64,000 bases of DNA, taken from the NCBI RefSeq assembly GCF_002865645.1, contig NW_020194638.1, positions 1,054,001-1,118,000 of the forward strand. The letters are read 5' to 3'. The position numbers and the translations under genes were made by a program. Under the pieces are notes generated by a model. The model was not told the DNA's origin. It worked only from the letters and a program-made list of their open reading frames with translations, and searched no databases. Shown here one piece after another: positions 1 through 9,814 of the stretch. The first letter of the stretch is position 1. Each line of letters begins with the position of its first letter. The DNA is from Hyaloscypha bicolor E (Eukaryota > Ascomycota > Leotiomycetes > Helotiales > Hyaloscyphaceae).

Positions 1-164
1 ATGAATTATGCAGGGGTGGCCAGGACATATGGTCAACAGCTGGCAATCATCTATCTGAAATTCTCTCTTTCTTTTGCTTCAAGGGGCGTAAGATCTCCTG
101 CAAATGCGCCCCCATATGTCCCGTAACTGCAGGAACGCTGCGTCGTCTCGGCATCCAACGGCTG

Positions 165-2425
165 TCAACCGCGTACCCCGTATCGTCGTTCAGATAAGCG
201 TTGACCATGGAGTCGTCTGGGGATATGTGCAAAGACTGCAGACTGGTATGTAGGCCAAGTTCGCTGCCTTGATTGGCTCGTCCAGAAAATCCTCGTCTCT
301 CTACTTCCTCTCATGCCTCCCCTCCCACCTCCCCTCCCTTCACCCCCTCCTCCCATTCGTCCTTGGTCCTCAGAGGTGGAGTCATCGCCCTCCAGCTCGT
401 CCTCATCTTCGATCGTTCCAGTTGAATCATTCCCATCACCCCCCTCGCTCTCGCCGTCCCGGCTAGTCCCAAGGGTATCATCGTCTGCATCACCGAGTAT
501 TCGGGTCACATACTTGCTTCGTCTCCAGTGGTAATCTTTTTCCCCACATCTGAGATTTTTGCAGCGATGATTGAACGCTCGAGATAAAGATTCGGCAGTG
601 TCCTCCCTCAGATGCATGATGATATGGGTCTTCCTCTCACTGTGGCTCAAGCCTTTGAATTCTTTATCGCAGTAGATGCACCGCTCATGACCCCCGTCAA
701 GAATCCAAAACTTGTTTCTGTTCAGCTGCTCACTGAGTTCTGGACTTCCCTCAATATTTGTCCGGTGCTTCTTTCCCCTACAATGCTGGATAAAACCATC
801 TCGTTGATTCGCAGTAAACTTGCATGTGCCACAGTGCCAGAAGAAGGGAGGAAAGTGTATATCATAGTGCCTTATCCACTTGCGAAATTCGAAGGGACCC
901 TCCAAGCAGAGATGGCATGGGAACTCTTCTGCAGCTTTTGGAGCTTTTGGAGCTGAGCTTCGAGACACCGAAGTACGACTCTCGGATGCTGCGACGGTGA
1001 AACTTTGCTATACAGAATTCTGCTTCGGGCGCTTTCTATGTGGGGATGTCCTACTGCGCGACCTCTGTCTTCGCTTTGCCTTGCCCCAAGGAGCGCGAGA
1101 ATGAATGCTTTTACCCTTCGAGGGCAGAAGTGACGATGATGAGTGGGCATCTAGTATTGAGCTAACGGGCTTCTTTAAACGCCATCTAGCTTCAAAATAT
1201 AGCTTGTCGACTATATCTATAATCATTGTGCTATCTGCTGGCATACAGCTGATAATCGTAGCTAAAAGAGAGGCGTCTGATAGGTGATCGGCCAGTCCAT
1301 ACATATTTTCTTCGTAGAAGGATTTGATTATACCCCTTAGCTTGATATTTATTATACCTTTATGTAGGTCGGGGTTGCGGTCGATGTTTGCGAGTACTCT
1401 GTCGACACGCTCCATCAACTGGCTTGCTAACTTATCATCCTCCAATATACATTTCTTAGGCCAAGAGGAACTTGCTGAGTAAACTGAGCCTGCAGAACCA
1501 GTATCTCTGTCATGAAATGTTGCAGTTAGAGGAGCGTTGGAGGGACACGACGTCGAAGCCTGCTCCCTTATTCCTCCTTCAGTATTGTCCGTCGAGATTT
1601 CAGACTCGTGAGGTTGTAGTGGTAACTGTATTGAGGGCTCGGAACTGCGTCCGGAGGGCTCTGGTAGGGAGGTCTGCCACGTATGAACACGGTTAGTGCC
1701 TGTCCTAGAAATTGCGAGGTTTGCTAGAGGCTGAAGTGGTACAGGAGAGGCTTAAGTATGTCCACTGAGCCATGGCAACTACCATGGACTTTCTGTTTGA
1801 AACCTACTATCCGCCTGCTGGCAGACATTCGGTTCAACGACCAAGTCACTGGACTTGAGGGTGTGTTTGAGACGCTGGCCCCACCTGGAGGTTGTCAACT
1901 CACCTTTGCTTCATGCTGTATGGATTCTCTGCCCTCGAATCTAGTTTCCGGAATCGGTTTCGAGCCACGAGAGGTAGTTGTCGTTTGGCCCCGAAGTTTA
2001 GGGTGGATGTTACTCATATCCTCGCTGCCCGTATGGTTATTCCCAGCCTGACTCTGCTGGAGAGCAGCCCGCGCAGTAGCTTCAGGCCGAGACATCTCGC
2101 CTGACATTCGTCTCGATGTACGCGGGGCTATCTGTTCCTCTGGTATTGCCGATACTTTGGGCTCGGAGGGTGTATCTCGTGTGGTTGAGGTTGAGCTGGT
2201 CCGTCGAAATCGTGTCGCGGGGTTGCACATCTTACTCGAATTCCTTGCTCTGGGGCTCTGTGCGCTGGTAGATGTAGCTTGTGCAGGCGAATGAATAGAG
2301 CTTTCGACTGAAGAGATGAGATTGACCCAGTCGGCAAGCCAATAATCCGCATAATCCCCAGCCGAGTGATCGAAGTGAATGAATTCGTTATCCGTTGTGG
2401 GTAGGGTCTCGTCGATCATGCTCAT
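165..2425 (-). CDS. C2H2 zinc-finger protein, possibly disrupted
   Basis: The likely start is the ATG at 2425 (MSMIDETL), because reading further upstream enters a transposon. Exon 1 (2425-1904) ends at a perfect AAG|GTGAGT donor. Exon 2 resumes near 1673 after CAG and encodes a Ser-rich stretch, then a helical segment around EDDKLASQLMERVDR. The rest lies in the same frame and holds three zinc-finger-like motifs: CHLC..HYDIH, CGTC..HCRGKKH and CIYC..HIIMH. An acidic low-complexity tail and a Gly-rich tract follow. A TAG at 1008-1010 interrupts the frame between exon 2 and the fingers. It is either removed by an intron (GTAGGA donor near 1044, CGCAG acceptor near 979) or is a real nonsense codon. 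The role is probably nuclear DNA or RNA binding, and no specific family is recognised. A MITE sits 45 bp upstream of the start. Confidence 0.6.
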
Positions 2426-2466
2426 TTGTGTGGTTTGACCTTGATGACATTCAGGCACAACATCTC

Positions 2467-2739
2467 TTACGGGCCTGGTGCCAACTAGTCTGTGGATTTT
2501 AGCGAGATTTTCAGGCCTCGCAAAACATAAATCGCGATATTTAACTAAGTTATATTCGATAACCACAAACTATAATCCTTTAAAATATCGAGAGATGTAA
2601 TTACAAGAAGTGAATATTGATTTCTTTATAGTAATTTATTTTATTATAGTTTATTTGCAAAAGTCGAGGTTTTGCTTCAGTGATTATTTGGTCGCTAAAG
2701 GCCCTGTAATCCACAGACTAGTGGGCACCAGGCTCGTTA
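2467..2739. mobile_element. MITE related to the Tc1-type element at 7.5 kb
   Basis: Imperfect inverted repeats of 29 bp (27/29 matching) lie at 2470-2498 and 2708-2736, reading CGRGCCTGGTGCC inward. They are flanked on both sides by TTA (2467-2469 and 2737-2739), a clean 3-bp target duplication. The 267-bp body is AT-rich and has no coding capacity. The outer end (CGAGCCTGGT) and the AGTCTGTG motif are shared with the terminal repeats of the autonomous element at 7486-8752, so this is probably a non-autonomous relative. It sits in the presumed promoter or 5'UTR of the zinc-finger gene. Confidence 0.8.
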
Positions 2740-3720
2740 CATATGCGCCACTTGTGGCTTGTGAGCGAGGGTCCCAGTCGTCATGGCCGATTTTACTCAT
2801 GATTTTCTCGAAGTATTTGATTCTGTGGATGAGGCAGGAGTGTGATAGAGATCCGTGAACACTCCGAATCCATTCTCTTCATGTAGATTTCCCGTCGGCT
2901 GAATAGTCTGTATTGTAACCCTTCAAGTATGGCAGCTTGAGCCCGTGGCGGAACAATCCGCGTGAGAAAGCCACTGTTGTAAAGAAACGATCAATCTTTG
3001 ATATCAAGTTTTTTTGGGGGAAATAATTTGAATGCATACTATATGTGCTAACCGGCAGAACTTTTGAGAAGCTGCAGACGAAAACACGACGCCTAGGCGT
3101 AAGGGGATAGGGATAGGGATGGGGACAAACTTTTAAGCGAGAATAGGGGGGCGATCAGAAACAGAGGAATCAATAAACTTTGCCAGAGGTACAATAAAAC
3201 CCAAATCTGAGCCATATCGAGTAGTGCCATGAATACAGACTATGCTCTTTCGAGTCTCATTCCTGGTTGTAGCTTTGGAACCTGTGGCATGTTCAGCTCA
3301 GAATTAACTATTGCTGATGGGACCCAGTGCCCATCACTAAGATACCTCAGAATTACCTATTGCTGATGGGACCCAGTGCCCATCACTAAGATAACTTAGC
3401 ATGACAAATTTGAATCTTGGAAAGATGCAAATTCCTCGATTAACCAAACACTCCGATATCCACTTGGGCAAGCCCCCAAACCCTACATCGATCGTAGGTA
3501 GTTCGAATATGCTGCTTGAAGCAAAGTTCCCATCGAAAGCGCGCCCATTACATATCATTTAGATTCATTCTATCGGCTTTCGTTGAACGCTCTGGAGTCT
3601 CAGCAAGTGGCCGCCAGCAATACACTTTCATCCCAAGGTTCGTCACACAAGGCGCCAAGCTCTGCAATTGCGTTTCGTTTCGACGCTCAAATCTAAGTTA
3701 GAGACAGAGGCATCGTCGAT
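2740..3720. other. Intergenic, no convincing gene
   Basis: No open frame with splice or domain support on either strand. It contains a GGGATA/GGGATG-rich run near 3103-3123 and the 49-bp tandem repeat at 3297-3394. Confidence 0.6.
3297..3394. repeat. Two-copy 49-bp tandem repeat
   Basis: Units 3297-3345 and 3346-3394 are nearly identical (about 47 of 49 positions). Each holds GATGGGACCCAGTGCCCATC, an imperfect palindrome that could form a hairpin. Function unknown. Confidence 0.85.
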
Positions 3721-4009
3721 ATGTGTTTCTTACCCATAACCCGATGCAAATGTGGTACTGTAATGAGAGGGGATGTGGTCCCTTGTGAGCTTGTCCAGAT
3801 GTCCTACGATGGTCTCCCCCATTGTCCAGTCCCCTCAGTCCGCAGTGACCAAAGCAGCACAATGAAGTGCGCAGACTGCCAGAAGAAAGCTGAAGATAGA
3901 GCGTAAGCAATTCATTCATGTTGAGAAAAGGGGGCTAGTGCTGACATACAACAGCTTAAGATACTCAAACAAGAAACGCTCTGGAGCGAAGGAGGCAATA
4001 CATGCATGA
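3721..4009 (+). CDS. Small cysteine-containing hypothetical protein
   Basis: Two exons are supported by frame and splice sites. Exon 1 is 3721-3902, the intron is 3903-3954 (GTAAGC donor, GCTGAC branch site, ACAG acceptor), and exon 2 is 3955-4009, ending at TGA. The 78-residue product starts MCFLPITRCKCG and carries Cys pairs (CKC, CADC) and a Lys/Arg-rich tail. There is no signal peptide. The Cys spacing could bind a metal, but no family is recognised. It lies just upstream of the HET gene on the same strand. Confidence 0.6.
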
Positions 4010-4882
4010 GAATAATGGTTGGTGATTGAATGATATATCTGGGGGAGAAAACGATATATGCATATGTAGCCATGTATGCGTGGACGACGTTGATGGACAT
4101 AAATGGTGTGGACCTTTGACATTGCTTCCTTGATCTGACTTCTCTCCGTATTTCGTTGCAGTCATTCTTTTTGTATTTTCTCATTGGAAGTTGGAGGGGT
4201 GCAGTCCTCTTAACAGAATCGCCCTGCTCAGCATGGCCTGCAAGGCTACCAGCTATGCGTTGTTTAGTCTCTTGTGTTCGTCGTCTGGGGTCTGGGACTT
4301 GTGCTTACAACTGCATTTAATCTTGTTTTCGATTTAGTCAACTTGAGCTTTGAAAATATTGCATCTTCTCGGAGTGAAGCATCTCATATTCTTCCAATCG
4401 TAGTTTGGCACAGAAGCCTTGCTTTAGTATGTCTCGAAGCCTCGGAAGGCAAGTACTGCTTGGCTTGCGCTCCTATGTTTCCATTTTGTCAGTCACGACA
4501 GTTCGAAATACAACCGACATTTACTAAGAGATTCAAAAAACGAGAACATACCAGCTTATACTCCAAATTCCACCTCCAGTCTGATCAGAAATCATCAATG
4601 AGGCTTCGTACGAGAAGTCAGGAGCACTTTCTGTGACTCGACGCATTGATGCCCAAGGTGTACCATCTTCACAAAACGCCCGAGTTAGATGAGGACTGGA
4701 AAAGTGCCCGAGTCGCCCAAATACTGCACCCTCCCCCACTCGGAGTCTGGAAGTTTTATATTTTCGACCAAAAATCATCGAAAGGACAAAATTGAAAACG
4801 ATTCGAAAGTTCCAAAGATTATAAGACGTTTGAAAAAATCGCGAGGCTGGTGATCGTCGCCTTCAACTAGGCTTTAGTGAAC
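4010..4882. other. Intergenic and HET-gene promoter region
   Basis: No supported gene. A 120-codon open stretch near 4274-4636 lacks a convincing ATG context and any recognisable motif. The last few hundred bases should include the promoter of the HET gene. Confidence 0.5.
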
Positions 4883-6955
4883 ATGGACCAAACGAGGTCA
4901 CCGAGCCGCAGCCTCACTTGTGCGGTTTGCCTCGACCTGATCCCAAAGCGCCTACCCACCAATAGATGGCGATTTAAAGTCGCAGAGAATCTGCTAATCG
5001 AAAGCGTCCTTCCTTTCGTATTCTCGGATCTAGAAGTTTCCAGTCAAACGTGCGTGTTCTGCTTGGTGATCAAGGATGGGATTGAGATCATGAGTCGCGG
5101 GGTATTAGGTGCTAAATTGAGGGGGTTGGGCGATAGAGAAGCTTCTATTATCGTGCAGAATAATAGGCTGATTGAGGTGAAGGTTCTTGGTAAAGGTGGG
5201 AACGAGGAGGAATCTGTGAGGATGCAGTTTTTTGTGAAGGATGGTAAGTAATGTTCCTTCTTGACATGCGACTGGCAGTTGATGTGTTATCTAGGTAAAT
5301 ACAACCCAAAACTTGCCGTCTTTGGTACAGCCCGACAGATCGCTTCCTTAGTTTCATCAAAGTCACACTCTTCATCGGTTCAGTCCTGGATCACGTATTG
5401 TCTCCAAAACCACAGTGCTTGTGGGCAAAGGACTAAAAGCGTACTGCCAACTCGACTCCTTGACATATCACCTCGTCTGGACTCCTCCGTCATCCTAGTT
5501 ACAACGCAAAGCTTGGCCATTTCATCCAACGTACCGTTATATGCAACGCTCTCCCACTGTTGGGGAATCAAGCATTTTATTAAAACCACTCTATCTAATA
5601 TCCGCTCCTTCGCAACCAGCATCCCATTCGATCATCTGCCCCGCACATTCCAGGATGCCATCTCCGTTGCCCAAGAGTTGGGCATCAAGTATATCTGGAT
5701 CGACTCTCTCTGTATTATTCAAGACTCCAAAGAAGATTGGAAACACGAGTCCGCACTCATGGCTTCCGTTTACTTAAATTCATATCTCAATATCGCAGCC
5801 ACAGGTTCATCTGACAGTTCACACGGATTCCTTTCATCCCGAGACCTGACGCACAATTCTGTCTCAATCCCCACTAATAAGTCGGAAGGAAATGGTGGAG
5901 AAGAATCGGACGCTTTTGTGAGAACCTCTCTAAATACAGTACACAAGCTTTACTCGACACCCAGCCAACTCGTACACTGGAGCTCAATTGCAAATGGGAA
6001 TAATGAAGCTCCATTACTTTCCCGAGCCTGGGTATTTCAAGAACGGCACCTAGCACCCAGGACCCTGCACTTCCACCCCTCGGAACTAGTGATGGAATGC
6101 CGGGCAGGACTGCGCTGTGAATGTACTGGCCTTGACTCCTTTACGTCCAACCCGTTGCGGAATTTCGACGACATGTCGTTCGCCTCTTGGTCTGCTGTCG
6201 TTGAGGAGTTTTCAAGACTGAAATTGACGTATCAGACTGATAGACTGGAAGCATTGACGGGTGTCGCAAAGGTGTTCTGGGAGAAGCTTGGTTGCAGGTA
6301 CTTGAACGGTATCTGGGAAGGCGATCTGGCGAAAGGACTGTTATGGAATGTGACGCGCTGTGAGGCTTTCGATGTCTCTTCTGATAGGGTGAGAAGACAA
6401 GGCAAGGAAGTGGCTCCGACGTGGTCTTGGGCTAGCTTGGTTCTTGCTGGAAACAAGATCTTTTTTCCAATTGCTGATGACCACTTATTTCGTTCTGATG
6501 AGCGATTTGAGTTTCTGGACACAGATCCTCCGCGAGACCCATTACAGTCACATTTCAGAAGTGAAAGTGGTGCTATTTTGGTGAAGAGTGCTTTTGTGGA
6601 TGCCATTGCTTGCTTTGTTGCTCGACAGGGCGAAGCGGAACAGGACGTCCTGTTGATTTTCCAAGAAGATTTCGATGACACAGTGTTAATAAGAACTTCA
6701 ATCATAGAGATGGATGTCTCTATCGACGTTGAGGAACCGCTGGCAGATACTATTTTGGAGGTATCTTGTTTGCTTCTTGGGTCGGCGGAAGAAAAAGACT
6801 GGGATACCAACCAACCAGTGATATATAATCATATGCTTGTCCTGCAACCGAGTTCTGATATCCAGGGTGCTTGGGAACGAATTGGCATTTTAAATGTTAA
6901 AGAAGAGGTCGGAATTCATCTAGGGTTGGTGGAGAAGATATTCAAACTAGTGTAA
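4883..6955 (+). CDS. HET-domain (heterokaryon incompatibility) protein
   Basis: Start at the ATG at 4883. Exon 1 is 4883-5243, the intron 5244-5294 (GTAAGT donor, CTTGAC branch site, CTAG acceptor), and exon 2 5295-6955, giving 673 residues. The HET domain (PF06985) is clear: YATLSHCWG at about 203-211, LPRTFQDAI, then IWIDSLCIIQD at about 254-264 and the downstream SRAWVFQER. The N-terminus has two CxxC pairs (CAVC, CVFC) that could form a zinc site. HET domains act in the cytoplasm to trigger non-self recognition cell death, but most family members are uncharacterised, and nothing here names the trigger or partner. The frame is intact. A transposon nest begins about 17 bp after the stop codon, so the 3'UTR and terminator may lie inside mobile DNA. 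Confidence 0.93.
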
Positions 6956-7064
6956 CTCGTGGAAGATGCGGGAAAGACTAAAACGACACCCAGGGTGTCG
7001 ATTGGGGTGTCGATTGGGGGCCAGGGTATTTTGGGACCTTAAGTTAGATTTTTAAATATAAGAG

Positions 7065-7279
7065 CTAGTTGTGACGGCTGGCGTAAGGGCATGATCTGCC
7101 AAGGACAGGATATCGGAAATAGGCACAAAACGAAGCTAAGCCGGAATTGCTTGGGCGGAACAATACTAAAGGTCGAGGCATCCTCCCTACTTTGTTCCAT
7201 AGCTTAGTATTTTCCAATACATGAGATTCTTTGAACTTTGAGCCTTCGACCATTGCATTGATCCCGCCGTCACACTAGT
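7065..7279. mobile_element. Solo LTR with 5-bp target duplication
   Basis: The 205-bp unit 7070-7274 begins TGTGACGGC and ends GCCGTCACA, the TG...CA ends expected of LTR retrotransposons. It is flanked by perfect CTAGT direct repeats (7065-7069 and 7275-7279). No internal retrotransposon coding sequence is present, so it fits a solo LTR left by recombination. Confidence 0.75.
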
Positions 7280-7482
7280 ATAGTATAAGGCTTATAATAT
7301 AATTATGTGCTTCTTAATTTATAATAAAATAATTCCTTAAAATAGAATTTTAATTAAATTGACTTTCCATACTAATTAATTAAGTTCTAGTTTTTAGGCC
7401 CTATAAGGCCCTGTAAATTAGGTGCTTATAGGGCTCTCATGTCTAGTTTTAGGGACTTATTCGCCAAATTTCTAGGCTTTCT

Positions 7483-8755
7483 TAACGAGCCTGGTCGCAG
7501 TAGTCTGTGCGCACAGGCTTCACCACCATTAAAAGCATTAAAATTATGTATCAAAGCAGCATTTAATTAGGAGTAGCCCACCCATGACGCTCCATAAGTA
7601 CATGAACCCAATGCTCCTGCTGTAATATTAGCTGATTAATCCAATCCTGTGGTATTCTATCCCATTCCTCCAATACCATCGCTTCCATCTCGGCCACTGT
7701 AGTCGGCTGTCGGCGACGTCTGTGCAATGCCTGCTTGATCCTCCTCCAGCACTTCTCAATTGGGTTCATATCAGGGCTCGTAGAAGGGTGTGGCATTAAG
7801 ATAATCCCATGCGTAGTACGCCATTTGGCATAATAGTTACGAGTTGATTTATGACCGTGAGCTGAGTTGCCGTCCTCCATAAATAAAGGTTTAGTGACAG
7901 GGCGAAGTCGGTGAGTTATAGCTGCAAAAGCCTCCAAGATAGGGGTGAGGTGTGCTTCTAGGATTTGTGCCAAATAGTCTGTCTGAACAAAGGCTCCTGT
8001 CTTGCCAGACCCGTAAAGAAATATTAAGGGACTCTTATAACCATATCCAATAGCTCCCCAGGCGTGTACAGGCGTCGTATGGCCCCGGTGGAACTGGTAT
8101 TGTATGCATGTAGGGTGTGTCCTTTCCGCCTTGTTTCTTGTGACCCTCTGCTTGACAGTCCTTCCTCTAACTAAAAATGTAACCTCGTCTGACCACAGGA
8201 CCTTTAACCACTCCTCGTACCAAAATATGTGTGTAATCGCCCAAAGTAATCGTCCAATAACTTGTGCAGCAGTGAGGTATGGCTTTTGGCAAGCGACGCA
8301 CCGGAAATACCCTCGCTGGTGAAGTCGTCGCTGAAGAGTAGAGGCTGTAACATCAAGTTTGAGCTCTAGAACTAAGTGGGCATAGTCTAGGCATCGTTGA
8401 TCGTAATTCTCGGAACAATATTCGATGATTGCGTCGACTTGCATATCGCTGAGCTTCTTGGGCTTGCCTACCCTGTTTGGGCGCCGTCGCTCAGGCGCGT
8501 CGTACGCCAGGATCCGATTAATTGTCGTATCGCCAAGCTTATAGCGCTCTTGAAGCTGAAGTTTTGGCACCTTTCCAAACCAATGCAACTGGCGAATAGC
8601 TTCCTTATGCTTTGTAGGGATCTCATCACCTTTTTTGTGGTCAAAATCGAGGGGGGGAGTAGAAGTAGCCATTTAGGGTGTTTTTGGTAGGTTTGGTGGG
8701 TGAATATCGCTAAAAAGTAGCCTGTGCGCACAGACTACTGCGACCAGGCTCGTAA
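7483..8755 (-). mobile_element. Complete Tc1/mariner (IS630)-type transposon, TAA target duplication
   Basis: The terminal inverted repeats are perfect over 34 bp (7486-7519 and 8719-8752), starting CGAGCCTGGTCGCAG and containing the 12-bp palindrome CTGTGCGCACAG. TAA flanks both ends (7483-7485 and 8753-8755). The 1267-bp element holds one uninterrupted transposase gene on the minus strand, about 34-43 bp inside the repeats. Perfect ends and an open frame suggest a recent, possibly still mobile insertion. Confidence 0.9.
7563..8672 (-). CDS. Transposase, Tc1/mariner DDE_3-like
   Basis: A 369-residue uninterrupted frame. The N-terminal half has helix-turn-helix-like DNA-binding segments, with RVGKPKKLSD as a linker typical of Tc1 transposases. 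The DDE catalytic core shows D1 in VLWSDEVTF, D2 in FMEDGNSAHG and the glutamate in SPDMNPIEKCW. Counting gives 38 residues between D2 and E, so it is DD38E rather than the DD34E of Tc1 or the DD34D of mariner. All three acidic residues are present, so the enzyme may be active. It should cut at the flanking terminal repeats and reinsert the element. Confidence 0.92.
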   Translation of the reverse strand: MATSTPPLDFDHKKGDEIPTKHKEAIRQLHWFGKVPKLQLQERYKLGDTTINRILAYDAPERRRPNRVGKPKKLSDMQVDAIIEYCSENYDQRCLDYAHLVLELKLDVTASTLQRRLHQRGYFRCVACQKPYLTAAQVIGRLLWAITHIFWYEEWLKVLWSDEVTFLVRGRTVKQRVTRNKAERTHPTCIQYQFHRGHTTPVHAWGAIGYGYKSPLIFLYGSGKTGAFVQTDYLAQILEAHLTPILEAFAAITHRLRPVTKPLFMEDGNSAHGHKSTRNYYAKWRTTHGIILMPHPSTSPDMNPIEKCWRRIKQALHRRRRQPTTVAEMEAMVLEEWDRIPQDWINQLILQQEHWVHVLMERHGWATPN

Positions 8756-9076
8756 GCTTACCTTTAGGCTATAAAATGTTAAATTTTTAACCCTTTTAAT
8801 TTAAAGAGCTATTACTAATCCAAAGTTTATAGAAAGTTCATATTTAAATAGCCCTTAATTAGCGCTATAAGTAAATAAAACAAGTATTAAATTATATTAA
8901 TTCCTTATAAAGTTAAATTAAACTAAAGAGAAAGCTAGATTTTTGGTGTTCCTGTCCGAGCGCCTCTACTTTGGGTTAGTGGCTAGTCTGGCCCCCAATC
9001 GACACCCTGGGGGGTGTCGTTTTAGTCTTTCTCTAACGTGCTCACCCCACCAAAAATTACTCACGCCCACATACTA

Positions 9077-9109
9077 CCGCCCCCGCCCCCGCCCCCGCCC
9101 CCGCCCCCC
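9077..9109. repeat. (CCCCCG)n microsatellite
   Basis: About five CCCCCG units in a row followed by more C-runs. The minus strand is a strong candidate for G-quadruplex formation. Confidence 0.8.
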
Positions 9110-9556
9110 TCTCCCCCCAAGCCTCTAATACGACTTAAAATATTTACTCTCTCTCTTTAATTCTTATTTATATATAGGGTAAGAGAGGAGGGATGTTAGG
9201 GGGAGAGGGTTGGGGGGGGGATTTCCGAGCAAGTTAAAAGTTAAAAGTGAAAAGTGATAAGTGAGCTTCGGCATACATGAGTCACAGGAAAGGAAGGCAC
9301 TGTATTTATAGGCTTCTCATCGCTAAATTATAGGCTATATGACTAGATGTACTTTTGTCGCGATTTTAGATTAGCCGTTGGGAAGATGATTCGATGGAAG
9401 AAAAAAAGTCGGGATGTCCGGAAATTTCTCGGGATTGGAAGTGGTCACGTGTTCAGTCAAACACTAAATTTTATAATTTGTTTTCTTATATATGAATTAC
9501 TTTCCCCATCGCTAAAAAGTCAAAATTGATTTTCAGTTTCTCAAATCTCATTCAAA

Positions 9557-9814
9557 ATGTCGCAAAAAGATAACAAGGTGTCTAAGGGGGCGAAGAAGTT
9601 CTGGAACGCGGTCTCGACGGGATGGGTTATTGAATATCCTAATTCGAGGGATGGACCGAGAGACTTTTTTGATCGGAGGGATAGGACACCACAGGGAGTG
9701 AGGGAAGAGAAGACGTTTGGGAATGGGAAGGATAGGTGCTCAGATAATGGGGAGGATGCGTCTGATGCGATTTTTCGGTGGAAGGAACAACTGAAAGCGG
9801 CAGGAAGATGCTGA
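9557..9814 (+). CDS. Small hypothetical protein
   Basis: An 85-residue frame with a good fungal start context (TCAAAATG) and a TATATA box about 65 bp upstream. The product is hydrophilic, Lys/Arg/Asp-rich and probably cytosolic or nuclear (MSQKDNKVSKGAKKFWNAV). No domain is recognised. It could be a fortuitous frame, since nothing but context supports it. Confidence 0.4.
   Translation: MSQKDNKVSKGAKKFWNAVSTGWVIEYPNSRDGPRDFFDRRDRTPQGVREEKTFGNGKDRCSDNGEDASDAIFRWKEQLKAAGRC

Larger units (their letters stand above)
6972..9031. mobile_element. Older inverted-repeat element, host of nested insertions
   Basis: The stretch near 6972-7023 (GAAAGACTAAAACGACACC, then AGGGTGTCGATTGGGG) reappears in inverted orientation at about 8980-9031. 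These are terminal repeats of roughly 45-50 bp with a small internal duplication of TGTCGATTGGGG on the left. No clean target duplication is visible. The remaining interior is AT-rich and non-coding. Two later insertions, a solo LTR and a Tc1-like transposon, split it. Probably a decayed non-autonomous DNA transposon, class unknown. Confidence 0.6.

Noticed and set aside
3103..3123. GGGATAGGGATAGGGATGGGG run as an internal telomere repeat
   Set aside because: The unit does not match TTAGGG and is too short.
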